Below are positions 1 through 11,703 of a DNA stretch of 64,000 nt, piece after piece (the first letter of the stretch is position 1; every line of letters starts with the position of its first letter). Made by a program: the position numbers and the translations under genes. A model generated the notes under the pieces. It was given only the letters and a program-made list of their open reading frames with translations, was not told where the DNA came from and did not search any database. This DNA is from Spinacia oleracea (taxonomy: Eukaryota; Streptophyta; Magnoliopsida; Caryophyllales; Amaranthaceae): assembly GCF_020520425.1 (NCBI RefSeq), contig NC_079487.1, forward strand, positions 65,278,398 through 65,342,397. The letters are read 5' to 3'.

Positions 1-19
1 TTTTTTTTTTCGTTATTGC

Positions 20-235
20 TTTAAGTTTTTCGATTTTGTGCTTTACATTTTCGAATTTATGCTCTTAATTGTTGAATTTGTGCCCTAAATTGTCCAATTT
101 GTGCATTCAATTTTGAGATTGTTTTAAATTTTTGATTTTGCGCTTTAAATTATCGAACTCGTGCTCTAAGTTGTTGAATTTGTGCCCTAAAGTGTAGAAT
201 AATTTTTGAATTTTGCTTTGCAGTTTTCGAATGCA
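20..235. repeat. degenerate ~30-bp tandem repeat upstream of dapF
   Basis: The stretch repeats variants of 'gaatttgtgccctaaattg' / 'cgaatttatgctcttaattg' about seven times with a period near 30 bases. The units are diverged. It lies about 190 bases upstream of the dapF start, so it may be in the promoter or 5' leader. No function can be read from it. Confidence 0.55.
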
Positions 236-424
236 AAGTGTTCGATGAAATGCTCACAAGAGTTTTGGATAAAATCTGAATGCTTTTATGCTTGTGTAAA
301 ATCAGATTATAATTAGTTAATACTTTGATGGTCTTTATTAGTATGGTTGTTAATGGTAAACTGATGATGTGATTAGGTATTCCTTACAATTTTGAACCTA
401 ATGTTACTGCATCATACAGATTAG

Positions 425-3400
425 ATGGCAGCCACTACCGCAAACTCTCTTTCAGTCTCTTCCTCTTCCTCTTCCTCATCACTGTACTTGAGTTCTCGAC
501 GTTACCTGTCTGCTTTGGTTAAGTCCCAGCATTGCTCTTTTTTATGGAACAACCTGACTTTGAACAAATCTTGTAAAGGACGTCCTGGTTTGCAAGTTGT
601 GGCTGTTTCAATGGCCCCTCAGACTCGGGGGAGCGCTTCTTTCCTGGACCGGAAAGAGAGTGGGCTTCTTCATTTCGTCAAGTACCATGGACTCGGCAAT
701 GACTTTATTTTGGTAGGAAATGCTTCCTTTTTTTATTGGTTACTAAGATATTGAGTGAATTGACTTACCCCTGTTATGACGTTTCCTGTTGTTGAGTTTC
801 CTTATTCAACTTTTTGGGATCTAACCTACTTAATTTGTGCTGAGCAGGTTGATAATAGAGACTCAATGGAGCCTAAGGTAACCCCTGAGCAAGCAGTGAA
901 GCTGTGTGACCGGAATTTTGGAGTGGGTGCTGATGGGGTGATCTTTGCAATGCCCGGAACTAATGGCACTGATTATACTATGAGGATTTTTAATTCTGAT
1001 GGAAGTGAGCCAGAGGTGTGTAATATTTGAGAAAATTATACTTCTTATACCAGTTTATGAGAATGAAATGTGAGTTTTCTTGTTGAACTTTAGAACTTTT
1101 ATTCGATTGAGTTCTAGACTTCTAGTGCTTTCTTGCAATTGTCTCTTTTGGATCTTATGTCTACTTTTTTTTTAATTTCTGGTGAACTACTGGTTAATTG
1201 ACAATGTGTTGCTGTTTGAAGTTCGAACTTGTTGATGGAAACATGATAGAAAGTTAGAAACCCACTGGATACTTGTGTTGATTTGATTGCCTAATTTTAG
1301 TGCTTCAATTAACTCAGTTTCTTTGAAATTAAATGCCTTAAGGAGCTGGTCTTTTATTTTATTGTATTTACCTCAATTCCTTCCCTCCGTTTTATAGATG
1401 TGTGGCAATGGAGTGAGATGCTTTGCCAGATACATTGCCGAGATCGAGAACTTACATGGGAAACACAGGTACAGTGTTTCATGACACAATCATTATCTTT
1501 ATTCTCCAATTAAGTAATCAGTGGCTTATTTTCTTGTTTTATGAGTCTGTCTAGCCATAAAATTCAGTTATTTTGATAGAAAAGTATCTCTCAAAGTAAG
1601 TGCTAGAAAGTGCTTGACCTTCCATATCATTAGTAGAGCAGTGTAGCTAGATATCTATATTCCCACCTGACTGGATCTTTGAAACTACAATGACACTTGG
1701 CTGAAGAATACAAACTTTACAGTTTGTTGAATTCATTTCATTTTCATTGATGAACAGCATATGCAGTACACTTTTAGTTGCACCATCAAGTTACCTTCCT
1801 GTGTGTGTGTCTGTATGTGAACTATTTCATGTACATGAATTTGTATAATTGTATGTATCTTTGTCTAATAATAATGCATTTAGTAGTTATTTTCTCTGTA
1901 CCTGCAAGCCTGCACTATTTATGGCTTGGTGAGATTTTTGAAATTCATTACACCTAAATGTATTTCTAACCCATTCTTTTAGTTGTGATAGAATATTTAT
2001 GATGTACTCCGTATCTCATAAGATCCGTGTTTTGTTTTTATAATTCTTAACCAGTGCAAATACTTCAAAATTGGCCAAACATTCTCTCCTTGTAATATCT
2101 ATGAAATGTACTTGTACTTTTGGATTTCTCTTTACTTGTCATAGCGTATACTGATAACTAAACCAAATTTGGTGTTTTAATCTTGTTTCTGCTGTCTATA
2201 TTACATGGATTCAGTCATAATACGTGCAATGGATGGTTGTCCTAAGATAGCTCTTGGCAGTTTTCCAAAATTTCGTTCATCTCTCATACTATTTGTAAGA
2301 AATGCTTTTACCATAAGGACTCTCAATCGAATAATTTTTGAAAAAGAAAAGCAATTCAATCAGGAAACGGTGCATTTCCTATTTCCTAGGACTGTCGACC
2401 TTAGTCCTCTGCAAGCAATCTCATATCTTTTAAAGCAACTAAGCAAGCGATTGAAATATTGAATACCTATCTCTATGTCTGGAATAGAATAAGGAAATAA
2501 AATAGCAGTATGGAAGGAAAGAAAACATGATACTTGGACTCTTCTTACGGAATTTGAACTTTGAAGGGATGTCTTACCTTTTGTGTGTGTGTGTGTGTGT
2601 TGGGGGGGAGGGGGGTGGTGGTGGTGTTCAGAAGCCAATAATTCATGAAAAAACTTTTGCATTCCCTTTGCAGTTGCTTAAAGTAGTCTTTGTCTATAAA
2701 CATTTACCCCGTTACTTACTCCATGATATGTCTTGTTCTATGCTCTGTTTCAGTTTCACCGTCCATACTGGTGCTGGTTTAATTGTACCCGAGATTCAAG
2801 ATGATGGGAAGGTACATTTTGTAGCCTCTACCTCCTGGTGTTTTCTAACGTTTCTATATTTTTATATGGTTGTTAGTCCTTGTTCCTTTTAGGATGCTTT
2901 TAGCTTGTTTCTTGATGTAGCTTAAACTTTATTTGATTTAACTGTTTTTCCTTTGTTCCCTTCTATAGCCTTATTTGCACGAGTGCACGACAGTTCAACT
3001 GTACATGTCAAAAATTACTACTACAACAAGTTTATCTAATGTTTTCATGCTAATCTTTGACAATTACAGGAGATTTATTTTGATTTGTGGAAAAGCGTTT
3101 AAGAGATAATTCTATGTTTCTTTTTTTATGCTGATACTTTATCTGTTTTACAACTTCCTTTGTGTCAGGTTAAAGTTGATATGGGTGAACCAGTACTAAC
3201 AGCAGCTGACGTACCTACAAAACTGCCTGCGAACAAGGAATCTTCTGTTGTTAAATCAGATCTCGTGATTGATGGAGAAGCCTGGAGTGTCACTTGTGTG
3301 AGCATGGGGAATCCACATTGCGTTACTTTTGGTAGAAAAGGAGAGCAGGTATAGTGTAGTTTGTGCTGCTTAATAACAACCTTTGACTAGGGACTGTGTA

Positions 3401-5672
3401 GGATAATATCTTTAGATTCCAATCTGTTAAACAGGTTTAGCAAGTAGAAACTGTCATTTCATGATTTGCTGAAAGTTCGGAGTCTGGAATCTGGTATTGT
3501 TAGATCACTGTGGTTGCCGTTGCCCATTTCTGTTTCTTGGAATCCTGGTAGACGAACAGTATATGGTTAGCCATTTCTTGCTTGACAAACACAAAGGGTA
3601 CTTTTTATGTGCTTTGAGACCTCATGTCTGCTCCCGATTCCTCTTCAAAAATTGGATTTCTCCTTTTTGCTCCCCACTCTTTTTCAGAAATTGGTTTTCT
3701 CCTATTTCTGGGCAGCATACAACCCCCTCCCCTCCCTGGCTGTCTAAACAAAATTGAAATTGAAAAACTATTATATGGAAGAGTGCGTTATAGATTTTTC
3801 TTTTTTTGGTTTTAGCTTTTTGTTCTTGTTCTGTAACTCACACTTAGTCGAGTTATTTGTTAGTTTTTATTGGCATAACTTTAACTTTTGCTGTTTTCAT
3901 GACCAAACAGAATCTGGTGGTTGATCCACTAAATTTGGCTGAAATTGGACCGAAATTTGAGCACCATGATGTGTTTCCAGCACGAACTAACACTGGTAAG
4001 TTTTTGTTTTTGAGAAGTAATGATGAGATGTCAAAAAAAAATTAAACATTTGGTGTGTTTATCACTTTTTCTTTCCACAGTGAGCTGTAAGGACGTTTGT
4101 TCTTCATATTTTCTGGAAATAAGAGTACTCTATCTTATGAATTTTACATAAGATAGAACAACATAATGTAAAGAAATATCATCCAATTTCATTGATGTAT
4201 GTCATCCAACCTGAACTGGAACAAGTAGTTAGTGGTTATGATTATGTGAAAGACTGTATCTTGTTTCTGTAAATCATTAAAACAAGTATATTTCCATATT
4301 TGGATAGTATTCAATACAACTCTTGTTTCTGTAAATAATATACAAGTATATATGCACCAGAAACCCTTGCACTCCAGCCTGGCAAAGATCTGTTCATAGT
4401 TGAAACACTTTGTTTTCTTCAGCTTTGAGAAATAGATTGTCACCCCATCCCCCCACCTCTGCCCTATGCACATGCACAAAATAAGAAAAAAGGAAAAACA
4501 ATCTGATTATTACCATAACGGGATGAGCTCAATGAAAAGAAGCTGTGATCAGTTCTGTAACCACTATTTCTTGGCTGTTCGAGAGTCTAAGATATAAAGT
4601 TTATGGAATAGTTATCTGATCTAGTATTCCACTCAGTCTTAAGAATAGGGTCGGTCTTGTATTCCTAGATTTCCTACTTCAACATAATGTTGCGTGTGCT
4701 TCCCAGTTAACACACAATTGAGGAACGTATAACTACACCAGACTGTCTGAAATTAATTCATTGAAAATTTGATGATTTTTAATCTTTCCGTTTACCTCTA
4801 AACGGCGTTATTGAAGTGCAACCAGTGTTCTATTTTTTTTTCAAGTGAGGTGATATATTCTTTTTGAAGGTTGAGAGATGCAGAAACTACTTAAAACATT
4901 TCTTTCTTTTAAAGTATGATATCCTGTTTCTCTCTTTTTGAAGCATTTCAGTAGGATGTACATGATACTACGATCCTGATTGAGATTGGAAAACTTTATG
5001 ATCATGAATATCCCTGAAAATTGTAATTGATCTTTGCAGAATTTGTTCAAGTATTCTCTCGGTCACACCTTAAGATGCGTGTATGGGAGCGTGGTGCAGG
5101 TTCGACTTTTTTCTTTTTCTTTTTCTTTTTCTTTTAAGAGTATAGATTGCATGCTTATTTCCCTTCTGTCCAAATAGGCAAATACTTGGTATACAATATG
5201 AAAAGAATGAGCTTTGACAACCACATCAACATCCTTCACAGGGCTCAATATTATATGGGTTATTCCTCTTGCATGTTAACTCTATTTGCTTGGTTTTGCA
5301 GGAGCTACTTTAGCCTGTGGAACAGGAGCTTGTGCTGTCGTGGTAGCTGCAGTACTGGAGGGTCGAGCTGAGAGAGTGAGTATTGCTTAATATTTAATGT
5401 TGTTTATTTATGCTCCTTGTTAACCCATGCTGTTCATATTCCTCTGAGCTGTTTCATGTTTCTTCTGGTGGTTAAAATGCTAGATATTACTCCTGTGATT
5501 GAATATTTATTTTATTTATTTATTTTAATTTGGGGATGGGGTGGTTCATGAATAGAATTGCACCGTTGACCTTCCTGGAGGGCCACTGGAGATTGAATGG
5601 AGGGAGGAAGACAACCATGTGTACATGACAGGCCCAGCAGAAGTAGTGTTTTATGGATCGGTGCCACTCTGA
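425..5672 (+). CDS. DAPF: diaminopimelate epimerase, chloroplast precursor (9 exons)
   Basis: Converts LL- to meso-diaminopimelate, the penultimate step of lysine synthesis in plastids. Exons: 425-712, 848-1015, 1398-1468, 2754-2811, 3169-3348, 3911-3995, 5040-5099, 5302-5375, 5556-5672. All introns are GT-AG, the phases join cleanly, and the product is 366 aa, close to the usual plant length. Residues 1-~75 are rich in Ser and basic residues, as in a plastid transit peptide. The mature part starts near the HGLGNDF motif (~residue 88). Both catalytic cysteines of the family are present: Cys154 in MCGNGVR (exon 3) and Cys309 in ACGTGAC (exon 8). [15 protein letters not shown] and DLPGGPL are further family motifs. 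ATG 425 is chosen because it opens the transit peptide. Sequence and frame are intact, so the gene is probably functional. Confidence 0.96.
2578..2625. repeat. TG/G-rich microsatellite in dapF intron 3
   Basis: About nine TG units run into two G-tracts and a (GGT)n stretch within intron 3 (1469-2753). It is a simple-sequence repeat, likely length-variable between individuals. Confidence 0.8.
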
Positions 5673-8037
5673 TATCTTGGGAAGCATCATTTGGGAAGCA
5701 TCATTCGACTTTCTGTAATTGTATTGAATGTTTGACAAAGGCGAGATTGAAATTTAGTTCCATTTTTGTGCTGTGAACCAAACCATAGTTGATGTGAATG
5801 CATCGGGTTGTTGACCCTCATTTTTGTATCGTTTATGTAACAAACCATTCCTCTTTTAATCTAAATGGAATTGATTTGGAGCATTGAGATTGTTAGGTAC
5901 TTCTATTTGTAACCCGTTGATTGGTGTTAGAAAAATGTGTATGACCTGAAGATTGTAACCTGTTCCATATTTCGAAACCTCTTGTTTCTATTGGACCTTG
6001 GAATTGCTCTTTTAAACCAAATATTACCTGCTCTGTTTCCCTATTTTCCGTATAGATTATCAAAACCGTTTGCCAGTTCCCTCAAACACATGCTGCATTG
6101 ACCAGGCCATGTCTAAGTGCACCTCAATGGAATTTGAAATGAATACTGAGAAAATAAATATAAAATCTAATGATATATGAAGTCTTTTCTATGTATAATG
6201 ACTTATGAAAGGTAAAAGCAATGGAGCCGAATCTGATGTTAAATTTACTTGACTATCATCCCCACCTAAAATGACCTCAAATTTCAATTAGGAACTGAAA
6301 TGATAACAACTCAAAACAACTAGGATTTAATCTAAACCCAACCCAGTTCGGACTGGAGATTAAGAATGGTTGAATTTACAGCGGTAAACGTTTTGGAATG
6401 GTTTAATAATTGTGGGAATGAAAGACAAACAAGTGAACAAGGCATATTGCTAGTGGCTACAAAGTTTTAGAGGACCAGAAACGTAAAAGGAGATTGGGTA
6501 AAATTGGTATCACGGACATGGCAAGTTTGAAACTGCTCTCCAGTCTCCAGATAAACTGGTCTCCTAGACAAAAACATCCAGGTTGGCTATAGGGTTGTCA
6601 AACTCTTTTCATATGCAACTTCTCACGTGCATCCGAGAATATGGTGGCCCATCTCAATTAAAAAAAAAGCTCATGTGCAAAGTATAAATAGCTGCACTCG
6701 AATGTATAAGGAGTAAATAAGAGTCTTTATATGAATTTATTTGTCTATTGAGGTGAAAAAACAAACCGAAACCCATACAAATCGTACAAGCGAAGGATTT
6801 CTTGTCTTGAATACAAAACCCAAACTTATAACAACAACCGCACATTCCATACAAAGTTACAAACCATAAAGAGGAGGGCTAAAATAGCTATTGAGAAAGT
6901 ATCTTGCAATATTTTACACGTTACATTTTTACAATGGTTACAATCTTTAAGTAGTATTACCAGATATAAAAATGCAGTGAAATTGGAGGTATAGATATAT
7001 TTCAATTTTAAATGTTATGGTAAAATTATACTCTTTCCCTTTTAAAATAATTAACAAATGACTTTTAGCATTAGTTAATTTTTCTTTGTTGGGCCTATCC
7101 CTCATTTGCACCGGAAAAAATATTATATTTTTGGCATTCTTCATTGACTTTAATTACATCGTATCCCTTGTATATTTTACTAGAAAATATTCATAACATA
7201 AACATGCTTTATTATTTTTTAACATGAAAGTGCACTATCTGAACCCCTTTGCCCAACAAAATTTACATTTTCTTACTCACTTTTTATTAATAATATTTTT
7301 TCTTCTCACACTCACGGAGTCATCCACCTTTTTACACTCTCTCTTATTTTATAATATTTTAATTTTACATTTATATCCAATAATGTTTGTACACACTTTT
7401 TCTAATATATTTTAATATTTGTAAATAGCAGCAAAGTTAAATATCATAATAAAAGGGACGTGGTAGTAATCGACTAAGCTTAGTATTTAAGTTGGTTTAA
7501 AGGACCGACATGCCACCTTTAACAATCCTAGTCAATTTGAAGTGGGATGACATGAAAAACTGCTGGAGACTTCCCCATCTTTTAAGCCAATTAAAAAGAG
7601 GCATATGATTATGTGAAAGAGATGCAAAAGGCGTAAGATGAAACTACTTTAAGACCATACACTATATAAAGTTAAAAAAAAAAAAAAATCAAATTTCAAC
7701 AAAAATTCTTATTATGAGTCTCACAATGGAACGATCAGATACTTATTCAGGACAAAAATTATGACCAGAGCTGCTACTTTCTACCTTCTGAGGGACTGAC
7801 AGTGTTGAATTTCCTTAACGAGCAGTCAGTCTAATAATTTCCTGATCAACACAGTTTAGCAAAAATTAGAAAAAATGTAGCAAAAATGAAAATAAAAGTT
7901 CCTGCATCTGGCCATATGGATACATATATGACTTTCTATATTGAAGCAAGTTAGATCGAGCGCGGAGCACAAAACAGATACGAGTTTATAGTGTTTCATT
8001 GTGAGTAAAAAGCTTTGAATCTGCAAACAAATTGACA
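5673..8037. other. intergenic region between dapF and the pectinesterase gene
   Basis: Begins with the dapF 3' UTR. The rest is AT-rich, with a poly-A run near 7675. I found no conserved coding frame, RNA gene or recognisable transposon. The last part is the pectinesterase promoter and 5' leader. Confidence 0.6.
7663..7670 (+). promoter_or_regulatory. candidate TATA box for the pectinesterase gene
   Basis: TATATAAA lies about 370 bases before the pectinesterase ATG. The spacing would imply a long 5' leader or an upstream intron, so this is only a candidate. Confidence 0.25.
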
Positions 8038-9850
8038 ATGGGAAAAACAAGTGGCGTTTGTCTTATCTTGGTTATTGTTGTAGCATTAATCTGTGGAGCT
8101 TATTTGTTGCTCAAGTATCATGAGAAGTTCCATAAACCCAAATCCAGTAGCAATTATAAGTTTGATGCAATAGTGTGTTCAATGGGAGATGAGACTTTTA
8201 CTACAGTCTCTGAGGCTATTATTTCTGCACCATCATATAGTTCAACAAGGTTCTTCATTCGGGTTTGCTCGGGGGTGTATAATGAAGTGGTGGTCGTGCC
8301 TCAAAATAAAACTAACATTGTTTTGATTGGAGATGGAGCAGAAACCACTAAAATCACAGCCAATCGTCACATTTCTGACTTCTCAACATCGGAAACTGCC
8401 ACTTTCTGTGAGTTATTTTACTTCTGTGCAAATGTTCTTCTTTACTTTCTTGGGTATGCAGCTTTTATTGTTCTTACTGATGGTGCATTTGTGCTAGCTA
8501 AAGCCTATCAGTTTCTTTTTATTTGGCTCATATAGAAGAAATTTATAAATTATTAGCAGTCTTGTATGTTTAAATGGGTTTTATGCATTTGACAGAAAAT
8601 TCTAATACTTCATGTCACAACCTTTATTAATCTGCAAGGACAATCTAACCTAAAAGTAATTGAAATGTAGGCGAGTTCAAATTAATTATAATTATAATTT
8701 TAATTAGATTAGTCTAGTTTCTATTATATACTGTAGCTAGTATCTTTTCTTATTCCTTGTGATTGTTCTGCCGATTCTCTACATATGTATGGAAGAATAA
8801 GGCGCTCACGGGTTCCTTCACTATCCACTAGTTGACTATCTTCAGCTGCTACTTACAGAGTTACAGGTTTATAAAATGGAAGTTAATAACAAGTTTCGGA
8901 TTGCTGTATGATCGCATTTTGGCAAAACTTATTAGTAAAACATGGAAGTTAACAACAAGTCTTCAGATAGGCTGCATTAGGTAGTAATAATAAACTGCAA
9001 TTCAGCAGTGTTTTTCCCTTGTGTTTTTTTAGTAAGTTCAAATTGAGTTTATGCTTAAGTGTGATTCCTTTCCATGTTTATTTCCCAAACAAGTTCAAGT
9101 TTAGTAAGTTCAAATTTAGTATTATGGCATTGTTAATATGATGTTTTGGATTGGCCTGCAGCTGTTTTGGGTGACGGATTCATGGCACAAGACATTACAT
9201 TTGAAAATGATGCAGGAAGTGAGAGTGGCCAAGCAGTAGCACTGTTATGCTCCGCAAACCACACCATTTTCTACAGATGTAAATTCATAGGGTACCATGA
9301 TACTCTCTATGCAAAACAAGGTAGTCAGTACTATAGAGAGTGTGATATCTATGGTACAGTCGATTTCATCTTCGGATTTGCAACTGCTGTATTCCAGAAA
9401 TGCAACCTGTACGGTCGAGTATCAAAATATCAGAAAGTTACTTTTACTGCACAAGGAAGACAGTCCTTGGATGAGAAATCAGGTTTCACATTGCAAGGCT
9501 GTTACTTCACTGCAGCACCCGAAGCTGGGATGGGAGCTAATATAAGTGGATTCCTTGGAAGACCGTGGTTTCCTTACTCAACTGTCATGGTAATGGAGTC
9601 ATTTTTAGATACCATAATTACTTCTTCTGGGTGGAGAGAATGGTCTGATACTCCAGAAACAAATGCTATTTATCTTGAGTATAACAACTGGGGACCTGGA
9701 GCTGATACCAGTGGGAGAGTACACTGGTCAGGGTTTAAGGTGGTAACTGATGCAAAGGAGGCCATGCCATATACTGCTTCTCACTTCATCCAAGGAGATG
9801 AATGGATCCCTCCAACTAAGGTTCCCTATGATGCTGGATTTCTCTCTTAG
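8038..9850 (+). CDS. pectinesterase (pectin methylesterase), type without PMEI pro-domain (2 exons)
   Basis: Removes methyl esters from cell-wall homogalacturonan. Exons 8038-8407 and 9162-9850 join in phase 1 to give 352 aa; the intron is GT-AG. Residues 7-25 form a hydrophobic signal/anchor segment (GVCLILVIVVALICGAYLL), so the protein enters the secretory pathway or is a type II membrane protein. There is no inhibitor-like pro-domain. The catalytic domain shows GQAVAL (Gln147), GYHDTLY (His169-Asp170), YGTVDFIFG (Asp191), FLGRPW (Arg257) and YNNWGPGA. In the carrot enzyme the equivalents are Gln113, Gln135-Asp136, Asp157 and Arg225, so the two aspartates and the arginine are kept, but the oxyanion-hole Gln135 is His here. 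ATG 8038 is chosen; a TTG six bases upstream is not needed. Confidence 0.93.
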
Positions 9851-11360
9851 TGCTTTTTATTTATTTTTACTCTACTGTAACTAATTTCTGATACTGAAAA
9901 CTCCTCAAAACAAACTAGGCTAAGAAATAGAGGTAAAATTAGCATCATCGTAGGTAAGGAACACAACTGTTGGGCAGTGTCATATGATTTGTGTTGCTTC
10001 TTTATTTATTTACAAAATTGTTGAAAAACATTACCAACTCAGAAATTTTTTGGTCTAAATATAATACCGGTGACCGGATCACAGGTTGAATCAACATCAT
10101 TTTATGTGGAACGATAACCAATGACATTCAACAAGTATTCCTTTTCAACAAGTATGTTTTTCTTACAAAACATTACTCTTTTGTTTCCCTCGGGTCTAAA
10201 ACTAGTCTATCTACTTGTATAATTCCCTTTAAGAGTATGATTCCTTTGCTCGAACGCAATGGTCAGATAGCCTGAATCACGACACTATCCAACACTAAAA
10301 GACACGACATGCCATGTTATTGTTGTTGCGATTAAACCAAAATTAGAACAAACTTATCTGATTTGATGAACTGAATGAATGTTGCATCGTGGACACTCAC
10401 TGACGATTCCGCGCTACCTCCAGGTGCAGTAGAACAGAATGCGGTCGCCCTCCAGGATAAGCTTACCTCCGACTTTGTGTGCACTCACAAAACTGGATGG
10501 AATCAGAACATATGCCCAAAATCGAGAGCAAGTTTTGTGTGAGAGAAAAGGAATGTGTTTTCAGTTTTCAGGAAAGTGTTTGAATGATTTCTGTGTATGA
10601 TGAAAATGAAAACGGAATTATGATTAAGTAATCAGAGCTAAGACAACCAACAAAAAAAAAAAAAACGGGCAGGAACAATAATGACTGTAACAGCAAAATT
10701 ATGAAGGTTGTAACAGACGTAATTAATGGTAATTAATCAATACAGATTCCGTAACAAAGACTTAACCAAACCAGTCTGGTACCAAAAAGAATAGGTTGAC
10801 CCACAAAACCCACCCCATGCACGCGAACCGCATTCCCAAGTACCAAGGCCCACAATCCGAGGCCCAAGCCCGACCCGTCCCGACGTGTGTGTTATGTGTC
10901 CACCTATACCACTCTCATACTTTCTTAAACAAGAGTTACACCCATTCACCAATTAATAAACAAGGAGAATATGAAGAGTTTTTCCAATGAGAACTTCCGA
11001 CAATAGTTGTGAGCCATGTTTGGGATACATTTTGTTCAATTAGGAACGGCAAGACATGAATCACACTGCACGAAATCAAGATACAATACTCCTAAGGGCA
11101 ATTTAACCTACGCACAATACAATGAACACTTCAACTCGAGTCGTATTTGGAGCCCTACTGTCCTAGACCCTAAACCTTATAGAGAGAATATTATTGTGTG
11201 AAAACTAGCATAGCCAACTCTAAGACAAGCGAGCTCAACAGGAGACCCGACACGACCAAAAGCCATATAATCGACAGAAGAGGAGTGCGTCGAGGCGGAT
11301 ATCGGGCATGCAACAACAAACACATATCAACTAAAAGACAAATAGCTAAAAGACAAAAAA

Positions 11361-11449
11361 GGAAGTACCATTCATGTAAAAAAAGTACCATTCTAATACC
11401 ATTCTGTAAAAAAAAGTACCATTTGTGTTTAGAAAAGTACCATTTAATT
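11361..11449. repeat. short direct repeats 'aaaagtaccatt' before the OSCA-like gene
   Basis: The word GTACCATT, mostly preceded by an A-run, occurs four times (11365, 11385, 11416, 11437), with a fifth variant (ATACCATT) near 11396. Spacing is about 20-31 bases. Position -340 to -255 relative to the ATG. Confidence 0.6.
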
Positions 11450-11664
11450 TTTTTTTTTGTCCTTTTTCCTATTTTGTCTTATGTTCTGATATGTATTTGG
11501 ATCTGATATGTGTTTTTACTTCCTCACAGAAGAGGGCTGCCAGGCTAAACGGCAAACATAATTCGCGCTCTAAAATTCCGCCACGTTACTTTGGGAGGAA
11601 TAGCAAATGTCACTCTACAAAACCAACTCTCCTCTAAAAACAAACTCAAACGTTCACCTCCATC

Positions 11665-11696
11665 CTCAGTTCTCTCTCTCTCTCTTTCCCCTCAGA
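11665..11696 (+). promoter_or_regulatory. pyrimidine-rich leader (Y-patch-like) before the OSCA-like start
   Basis: A (CT)n tract of about 25 bases ends nine bases before ATG 11704. CT-rich tracts are common around plant transcription starts and in 5' leaders, so this fits the chosen start. Confidence 0.4.
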
Positions 11697-11703
11697 ATTC
11701 ACC

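Larger units (their letters stand above)
9851..11703. other. intergenic region upstream of the OSCA-like gene
   Basis: No coding frame I can support. 10380-11010 is less AT-rich and looks like decayed repeat sequence, but I could not assign it to a family. The last ~340 bases are the likely promoter and 5' leader of the OSCA-like gene. Confidence 0.5.

Noticed and set aside
2360..2662. 100-codon minus-strand frame in dapF intron 3
   Set aside because: Reads through a TG/G microsatellite (His/Pro runs) inside an intron; no homology.
8032..8037. Earlier TTG start (Met-Thr-Met) for the pectinesterase
   Set aside because: TTG is not a normal plant start, and ATG 8038 follows immediately.
10380..11010. 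Possible solo LTR upstream of the OSCA-like gene
   Set aside because: I could not find TG...CA ends with a target duplication, so it is reported only as unassigned intergenic sequence.
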